Below, in pieces: positions 56,891 to 64,000 of a stretch of 64,000 nt of DNA. Position 1 is the stretch's first letter; each line of letters starts with the position of its first letter. The position numbers and the translations under genes were made by a program. Source of the DNA: Ahaetulla prasina (Eukaryota > Chordata > Lepidosauria > Squamata > Colubridae); the NCBI RefSeq assembly GCF_028640845.1, contig NC_080544.1, forward strand, positions 56,209,211-56,273,210. Direction: 5' to 3'. Below the pieces are notes generated by a model. It searched no databases. It saw nothing but the letters and a program-made list of their open reading frames with translations, and was not told the DNA's origin.

Positions 56891-57172
56891 TCTATCTCTT
56901 ATCTACAATACAGTCCTTTCAACAGTTCCAAGAAGGCTCTGCACCAATTTGCACCACTAAGGTGACCCTGATGATACAGATAAATCTACAGGTGACCTTA
57001 ATGACTTGCTAAAAGAATGCAAATGTCCAGTCATCTGCAAGGAGTATAAATCCTTCCATTCCCCACCATCCAGTCAGAGCTGAAAAAACTTATTGGATGA
57101 GAAGTGAAACATCTTCAAAGAAAAACCAGAAAATCCAGTTGCCTCTTGGAAAAGCACCTTTGGGACATGGAA

Positions 57173-58418
57173 TGCGATACTATAATCACTTTCTTAAATT
57201 CTGTCACTGATTATTCTAGACAACAACTTGCCTGCCTGCCCACTTGTCTTCTCTACTCTGGAATATTTCTCAACTATTCCTTTCCTGGAGCAATTTGATA
57301 TTGAAGTGACATTGGTCGGGGTTTGGTTCTTTTGGAGCAGGCTGCAGTAGAGAGCTAAACTGATCCCCTAATATTCAGAACTTTTAAAAAAATGAACCAG
57401 CAGAATAGAGTGCCATGTTCTTTCTTATAGGCAGTATCCCTTCAATTTCACATTATATTGCCAAAGGAGCTCTAGCCAAATTGTAGACAAGTAAGAGACA
57501 GATGTCATTCTACCCAGCCTTTATTTATTTCTCATCAATTATCTAAACCCTTCTTTTAAACCTTTTTTAAATGGATGGATTGATATATGCATGAATGCAT
57601 AAGAAATATCTTTGCTTATTGTGATTATAGCCAGACCCAGAGTTGGCAACTGGAATAAATGAGGGTATAAATCCATTGTAATTTCAAGGCAGCTGCACAT
57701 AAAGTGCAATGCAATACTCAGATAAAATCTAACCCAGACATAAATAACTGTTACTAAGTCTGATTAATTCAGGAAGGGTCACAGCTGGGGCATTGCCCAT
57801 AGCTGTGTAAATGCACTCTTCATCACAGCCATCAACTGCAAATCCAGAAGCAGTTACACACCGCACACATTGTTTCTGTGAAGTACATCCCTTTTCCACA
57901 AAAGGATTTACTTCAGTCCTTGCTAGCTTTCTCTCTGCCAGCACTATCTTAATTTCAGCATCTTCTCCCTCATACAGCCTATTAAATATTTTGCTTTAGT
58001 ACACCTGGCAAAAGACAATTGAATTATATTAACTTCTTATATTGTATAAGACATATACTTTAAGAAGCATTCATAACAAAGTAGGAATAGGAAGACTGAA
58101 TAATTGGACATTGCCGCCAAATATGTCAATATGCACCAATCTGTTTATGATTGCACCAGCAATACTGTGTGACTTCTATATTGTGGCTGAAATATATTTA
58201 AAAGGAATTATATGCCACAGAAAGCTGCAGTAATATAAATTCCAATCCCAAATCTACCCTCCAAAATATTTTTTCCAACGTCCCAGATAATCTGTAATGT
58301 TCCATACAGAAATTTTTCATAATAGCAGCAAAAAAGTTATATTCTTTGCCAATTGAAAATTAACCATTTTCAAAGATTTAAAACCAGGACTTTATGATTT
58401 AAAAAAATCCAGTATAGC
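57173..58418. other. unannotated sequence
   Basis: No repeat recognised; short ORFs at 57729-57944 and 57811-57999 overlap on opposite strands and look like chance. Confidence 0.4.
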
Positions 58419-58426
58419 CTATGTTC

Positions 58427-58635
58427 CAGTGGTGAAATCCGGCCAGATCTATCTGGCATACGCGAATCAGCAGTGCCGGTGGTGGGAGGCTCATTACATC
58501 TTGTTTTTGACTGTCTACACATGTGCAGAAGGCTCTGCTCATGCGCAGAAGAGGCGCATGCATGTGTAGCATGTGCGTGCTCCCACATGCTCCCACTCCC
58601 AAACTGGTAGCAAAGGTAAGTGGATTTCACTACTG
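58427..58635 (+). mobile_element. 209-bp non-autonomous hAT
   Basis: Perfect 8-bp TSD CTATGTTC at 58419-58426 and 58636-58643. TIRs are CAGTGGTGAAATCC and GGATTTCACTACTG. The interior has GCGCATG/CATGTG alternations. No ORF. Confidence 0.95.
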
Positions 58636-58643
58636 CTATGTTC

Positions 58644-61074
58644 ATAATATCAGACAAAGGAAATATTGTACTAATATTGTCTGGAGTTGTAGCTCCAAAT
58701 TTTAAAATATTCTGGGAACTGGGGTTGATGCAGAAAAAAAGAATTGCAGAGAGCTGGCAAGTTTGTTTGGATAAAACCTGGTCTAATTGGAATCTTGATT
58801 CAATAACAGCTACTATCTTACATTTTATTGAAGTAAAGTACTATTGTATAGATCTCTTAAAACTGATGGGTTTCTATAAATTAAGAATAATAAATATATG
58901 GCTAAAAGCTATTGAGAGGCATTGCTTTCACTTACCCAGTCTTTTAGTTATATATAAAAACAATGATTTTAAACTTACTAAGTGAATATTTCCTCTTAAA
59001 ATACTTGCATTATCATTAATACCAATTCATAGTATATGCAATTTAATTGGAATTCTGATATTAACAGACTAAACTACTATCTACTTTGCAGTGGACTCAT
59101 TGTTTACAGCCATTATTTCTGAAAGTGCATTATTTTCACTAGCAACTGAAAGCAGGAGAAAACAACTGGCCAGTGAGAAGGGAGAATACTGGAAATAAAG
59201 AAATGATGAATATTGACAAGTAGTTCTTTCTTTTTCTTTTGACTATGACTCAGCCACTGAAATATTTCTTTAGCTGTTTTCTAAGTGTTTTGTAAGTATT
59301 TAAAGAGCAGGCTGTTTCTTTTGTGTTGAAAATAATACGAAACCCAGGTCTTCAGATAAGTATGACAAACATCAATTTATCTCAAATAATTAACTGAAAT
59401 CTTGGATACATAGTACAAGTGTTGATTGTTAGTTATTGGCATAAATGTAGTGTACTATGTATTAAGACCAAATATCTCTTTAAAGACCATTACTAGAAAA
59501 CAGACTAGAAAACATTAATTATAATAAAGCATTCAGTGCTACATATTGAATATTGATGTTAAATAGTTTATACTGAGTTTTCGATAGATGTTCTACCATC
59601 TAAATTCTACCAGTTTAGAGAATCTATATTAAATTCTTAAATTTTTGGTATTATTTAGCTTATTTGGGCATTGCTGTATGAAAGCTGGATTGCTCAGCAC
59701 ATGAGTGCTCTTATTAAGCCTTGCTATCAGTATATTTCACATTTTCTAAAGTAGCAGCTAGATTGAACAGTAGGTTTTCATGGAAAACAGGTGCACTCCT
59801 ATGCAATTCTCTGATAAGAAAGGTGTGAGACATAGCATACTGATTTAGTCACGAAATCTAGTAGCAATCATGCTTAGATAACAACCAAAGCAGAAGTCAC
59901 TGGGGTGTGTGGACTTACTTAGAAAATCTAGGTAGGAGCCCATGGAACTCTTTGTGTAAAAAAACACTTTGGAGTTGTCTCTTTGACTAATCTCTGCTTG
60001 AAGATCTTGCAGGGAATTAATTTAAAATGTAAAGCTTAGAATCTATTAGTTGGTATGCGATATCATGGCTTGCTACTAGCTATACGATGCATTATTTCAT
60101 CATTGTAGTTGTTTCGGAGTGCTTGTTATTCTCATGTCAAGTTTTCATTAACAAAGAAGTAAAAATTATTTCTGTTGTCTCATTCCTTATGTAGATCATA
60201 GCTACTCCATATATCTAAGAAAAAGAGACAAAAGGGAACCTCACATAAAAAGCTTCTGTACTTGTCAGCTATGCTGCTTTCTTTTTCCTTAATAATTACT
60301 CCACAAGATGGATATTAACAAAAGTTATTGTCAATCCTTTCTAACTTGGAACTGCTCTCATTAGTGTTGTTCACATGATGTCTTCAGATGAACTAGTTAC
60401 TTGTGTTGGCTTCTATGTCAGCTGTTTTCTCCTGAAAACACTTTTAGTCAATAGACAGATGTCATTGCAGTGACAGCCGCAATTAGAATCCTCATGTGTT
60501 GAGCATTTCAGTTTTCATCATGCCTAAATGAAGCTTTTGCCTACAATGTCCAGGGGCCGACTTGTACCATATAGGAATAAATGAATTTAGCCTTTGAGTT
60601 AAGCTTCTACCTAACAACTCAGATACACAGCAGGAAATGAAATTTCCTTATTTGTTTATTTTTCATATTAAATCATAGGAACATGTTTCCTAGGTAATAA
60701 ATTAATTCGGTTTTTCTCTAAATTAGTAATCATTGCAGTCTTGCAAATTAATAAATAGTTTGGTCCTAACTGTATTATCCCCTGTTGGCATTGACAATTA
60801 TAGTAAAACTTCTTTTGCTTTTGCTAAAGGGAATCAACCTTTTTCTACATCAACCCTCACTTCTGCTTGATATTTACTTTAATATTGTCCTGAAAATTTT
60901 CTACCAACAATTATGCAATATTTACTTCTTTAATTTCAAGAATGCATTTAGAATAGTCTAAATAAACAGCCCAGAGTTGCCTTATTGGAGAGATGGATAG
61001 ATTAAAAAAAGAATAAAATAATTAAATAATAAATAAATATATAATTATTTTTGTATCAGAAATGTAAACCTACA
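58644..61074. other. largely unique AT-rich sequence
   Basis: No repeat recognised. A non-repetitive tract at about 60390-60560 (including CAGTGACAGCCGCAATTAGA) resembles conserved non-coding DNA in composition only. Confidence 0.35.
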
Positions 61075-61082
61075 TTCTGTGT

Positions 61083-62665
61083 TCATGATGGTGAACCTAT
61101 GGCACGCGTGCCAGAAGTGGCATGCAGAGTCATCTCCTGTTGTTCTTCCAGGTTCTGGTGCACCAGCCAGCTGGTCTTCAAGTGTGCAGGAGCATTAGAA
61201 ACCAAAAGAGTAGCTGCCTGGAATGCATACGCATGCATGTGCACACATGTCTGGTATCTGGATCACAGGCATGCACAAAGACCAGCTCACATGCCCAAAG
61301 ACGCAGAGAAGGGATCCCGGTGGTCGCTTCCTAGGGGAGAGTTGTCAGACAGGACAGGGCTTCCCTCCCTCCCCAAGCAGGCTTCCTGCACGACCCCAGC
61401 GCTCCAGCCCATGGCGCCAATGAACCTCCACAGTCCAGAGCCATTGGCCAGCTTGAGTGCCCCAGAAGAGCAGCAGCAGCAGGGGCCATGCAGGAGAGGT
61501 GTCTGCACTGGAGGAACCTCTGTCCGGCACCAGGATAAGAGACGTGCCGGCCGGGAACCCAGGAAGGATCTCTCTCTTGCCTTGTTGCTCTTTCTCTCTT
61601 AAGGTTTCTGGGGGTCCCTTTCATTGCCTTTACTTTTCTTCCAAGAAATTGTGACAAGGGAAGAAAAATCTCCTGATCCCCTTGAGGATCACATTGTTAT
61701 CAATGCATGGAAGTGGGGGTGGAGGTGGGAGGCAGGAAGAGACGAAGCCTTTCCTTATCACAATTTCTTGGAAGAAAAATAAAGGCAATAAAAGGGACCC
61801 CCCCCCCGACACCTTAAGAGAGGAAGAGCAGCAAGGCAAGAGAGAGACCCTTCCTGGGTTCCCCAATATTTTCCCGGAGCCTTTCTTTAAAGGCACGCAG
61901 GCGATCAAGGCTCTTGGGAAGTGTTGGGCAGATGTGCAGGCCAGAAAGCAGCAGAATAACAAGAGAGGGAGGGAAGGGAGGAAAGCCTTTCAATTCCTGT
62001 GCATGTCTTTTCACTTTTCACTAAGTTTAAATGTGTGTCTCTCTTCTCCGACATCTAGCGCTCTTAAGCTGGTTGCCATGAAAAGGAAACTGGCGTGCAG
62101 TAATAAGCTCTCTATGCAGAAGCAGTGAGGGCTAGGAGGGAGCAACAATGAACGCAAGGAACTGCACATTAACCCAGCAGGAGTGGAAAAGGTTTTGTGG
62201 GCAATGCATACGGCTCCACCCTCTCCCTTCCTAGCCAGGCAATAGAGCAAACCATGCACAGCTGGGCTTCTACTTGTAGGCACCAATAGCAGGTTGAGGC
62301 AGAAGCATGGGGGAGGCAGGAAATCAAGAAGCCCTGTGGTGGTGATTGTTCAGCGTAGCCACAGGCAAGCTGAGAGATAGTGGGATGGAGTGCTGCGGAC
62401 GCCCCTAGCTCTCCCCTTTGGTGGAATGGGGAGGCGCCACGATCCCTCCACCTGTGCATGCACACATGACCCCAGCCCTGCCCTGCGCATGTGCATGATC
62501 CCTCAGGCCAAAACAGGTTAGAGGGTGTGGTTTGCATGCGCAGGGTGGATGGCTCAGGTGCGATGCATGGGAGCATTGCATTATGGGTGTGGGCATGCAC
62601 GTATGTGACCTCCCCATGTTCCCCCCACTTTTGGCACACCATAACAAAAAGTTTAGCCATCACTG
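61083..62665 (+). mobile_element. 1.58-kb non-autonomous hAT (GATGGTGAACC family)
   Basis: Left end TCATGATGGTGAACCTATGG, right end GTTTAGCCATCACTG. TSD TTCTGTGT (61075-61082) / TTCTATGT (62666-62673), one mismatch. The GC-rich interior gives many overlapping open frames on both strands but no transposase motif. It shares its termini with 26950-27342. Confidence 0.85.
61553..61862. repeat. about 107-bp inverted repeat inside hAT element
   Basis: Arms 61553-61659 and 61753-61862 are about 93% complementary, with shared segments AAGGTTTCTGG-like and CTTCCAAGAAATTGTGA. The loop is about 93 bp. Confidence 0.92.
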
Positions 62666-62673
62666 TTCTATGT

Positions 62674-64000
62674 TAAGTTGCATATTATTATATGGTAAAA
62701 TGCCTAGCATGATAAAGAGTGGGAGGGGAAGCACTGCATAAACTAGAGAGACTGAAATTTCCTTTTCTATGCCTTTGAACCCACTCAAATGGCATTTATT
62801 GATTCATTTATTTATACCCAATAGACTGTGGGAAGAGTATAAAATTAGGAAAAGGATCATAAATTTTGAATATGGTTTTAGCACCTTTGTAATCAAGTAC
62901 ATGTTATTTTGAGAGCCAACACTAAACTCTGAAATAACACATTAATTAATTCCACACTCTGTTGTTCAGAATCCCAAGGGTTTAAAGAGCTTTAAGACAA
63001 TAGCATTTTCTCTAAATTCATAAATATAAATTATAAATTCATAAATGGAAAAGAAAGACTATACACTGAATAGATTTTAATAGGAACGGGCAATATGTAT
63101 CTTATTGCTAGCCTTTCTGGTACAGAAAGGCTCTACCTCTTCACAGTAAATTGGCAATTCAAGAGCCACCATTCACAAATCAGAACTATTTGACTTGACT
63201 GATCACTCATCCAATTATTGTGCTTTTTATATATTAATATGGAAATCTCCATTACTGAAGATCTGTCAATCTGAAATTATTATAGCAGGATTATATTATG
63301 TTTGAGATTAGATGTGGGGATGAACAGACACACATATTTGTTTTATTTCACAAGGTATGACTCTGCACATATTTGATAGAAAACTCATATTTATTAATGA
63401 TTAAGAATAGAATTTTTATTTACACAGAAAACAACCCATGCCCTGTTGGGTAATCATTTCAGAAAGATTTCCTTACCAGATTCAGCAATATGCTTCCAAT
63501 AATGACAGAATTAATGTTCAGCCTTCACTGGAAAAGCTGGGATACTTTCAGAGATGTATCTGCCTTGAAAATAGCCCATGCTGAACTGCCTAGCACACTA
63601 ATACATCAGCGCAGGAAGTGTTTTATGACATTTTGTATTATGTCATCAACTGTTTAACCCATGTTGAACTGTACAGCGATGTCAAATATCAGAGCAAGAA
63701 TTGTTTTATGACCTTTTGTATTATATGCTAAACTGATTCATGTTAATGTTTATCTCATAAAATATTTTATACAATTTGCCAAATTTCAACTCCATAGATA
63801 TTGTGGCATCCAGATTTGGTATGTGTTCTGTATATTAGCCTGTTTGAGATATCTTGGTTCAAAATGTTTTTCCTCACAGTGCAGTATTTCACCCAGTTAA
63901 GAATTACAAGAATCAGAGTTTTAGTAGGATATAGATAGATGTCTAATTATATCCACACATGAATGCATACATACATATTTATTTATTTATTTGTTTGTTT
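62674..64000. other. unannotated AT-rich sequence to window end
   Basis: Holds the 83-bp tandem duplication at 63575-63740 and a TTTA/TTTG run at about 63973-64000. The run may be the tail of a minus-strand LINE that continues outside the window. Confidence 0.4.
63575..63740 (+). repeat. diverged 83-bp tandem duplication
   Basis: CCCATGCTGAACTG (63575) and CCCATGTTGAACTG (63658) open two aligned units, both containing TTTTATGACNTTTTGTATTA. Confidence 0.8.

Larger units (their letters stand above)
55792..57172 (+). mobile_element. Penelope-like element with nested insertions
   Basis: From 55840 the plus frame gives TLRQKLVHPKDKTPRYKCSN followed by VVYAVQCSEPYEDLCIRKTK and MAQHRRTNTSGLDSAVHLSN. 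This is the region leading into a GIY-YIG endonuclease of Penelope-like elements; the usual YIGET reads LCIRKT here, so the nuclease motif is damaged. The ORF end reappears at about 56895-56957 (YNTVLSTVPRRL then a stop). The 3' UTR follows with a stretch near AAACATCTTCAAAGAAAAAC. The left end GGAGATTCTCAATCATCCAG is an inverted copy of the family's 3' tail. A GC-rich block and a SINE interrupt it. Confidence 0.75.

Noticed and set aside
61051..61602. 183-codon ORF that might be a host exon
   Set aside because: It lies inside a hAT element with TIRs and TSD, overlaps open frames on both strands, and shows no domain; the frames reflect high GC.

Overview
The window is 64 kb of AT-rich vertebrate nuclear DNA, most likely from a squamate reptile and probably a snake. 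That assignment is inferred from repeat content: CR1, L2, L1, Rex/CR1-like and R4-like LINEs, Penelope-like elements, tRNA-derived SINEs, several non-autonomous hAT families, a TA-flanked MITE, and many long microsatellites seeded at LINE 3' ends. I found no host protein-coding exon, rRNA gene, functional tRNA gene, CRISPR array or operon. Every recognisable protein segment is a broken transposable-element ORF, so the window is intergenic or intronic.

Layout. 1-6.7 kb: decayed LINE-A and L2 fragments and a SINE. 6.7-10 kb: an AGAT/GGTA microsatellite, L1 pieces, a CR1 3' half and a Penelope remnant. 10-14.3 kb: mostly unique sequence, a small hAT and a TA-flanked MITE. 14.3-20.3 kb: the densest block, with four L2 copies in all. 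Three minus-strand L2 copies at 16.66-20.29 kb are arranged as a tandem duplication whose recombination point can be read to 21 bp, and the longest holds a 498-codon reverse-transcriptase ORF. 20.3-28 kb: DNA-transposon remnants, a 1.1-kb hAT, a 36-bp perfect hairpin, and two hAT elements inserted back to back at one 8-bp target. 28.5-30.5 kb: a 988-bp tandem duplication. 30.5-36.4 kb: unique sequence, an old SINE, an L2-like tail and a clean L1 insertion with a 13-bp target-site duplication (TSD). 36.4-48 kb: CR1, a 1.24-kb hAT, LINE-A, a piggyBac remnant and a second TA-flanked MITE. 48.3-51.2 kb: a LINE-A copy split by a complete 1.74-kb L1-derived element with a 10-bp TSD. 51.7-58.7 kb: CR1 and R4-like LINE pieces, a hAT and a Penelope element with nested insertions. 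58.7-64 kb: unique sequence and a 1.58-kb hAT.

Nothing here forms a working pathway. The biology is that of mobile elements: autonomous LINEs (L1, CR1, L2) supplied machinery for SINEs and short derivatives, hAT transposases moved internally deleted elements, and homologous or microhomology-driven events rearranged the copies. No undescribed host system is visible. The most informative items are the L2-L2 recombination product, the ORF1-only (HAL1-like) L1 derivative, the reuse of one hAT target, the TSD signatures that split the hAT elements into two groups, and a snap-back hairpin. Family names come from recognising motifs by eye and from memory of repeat families; no database search was run.
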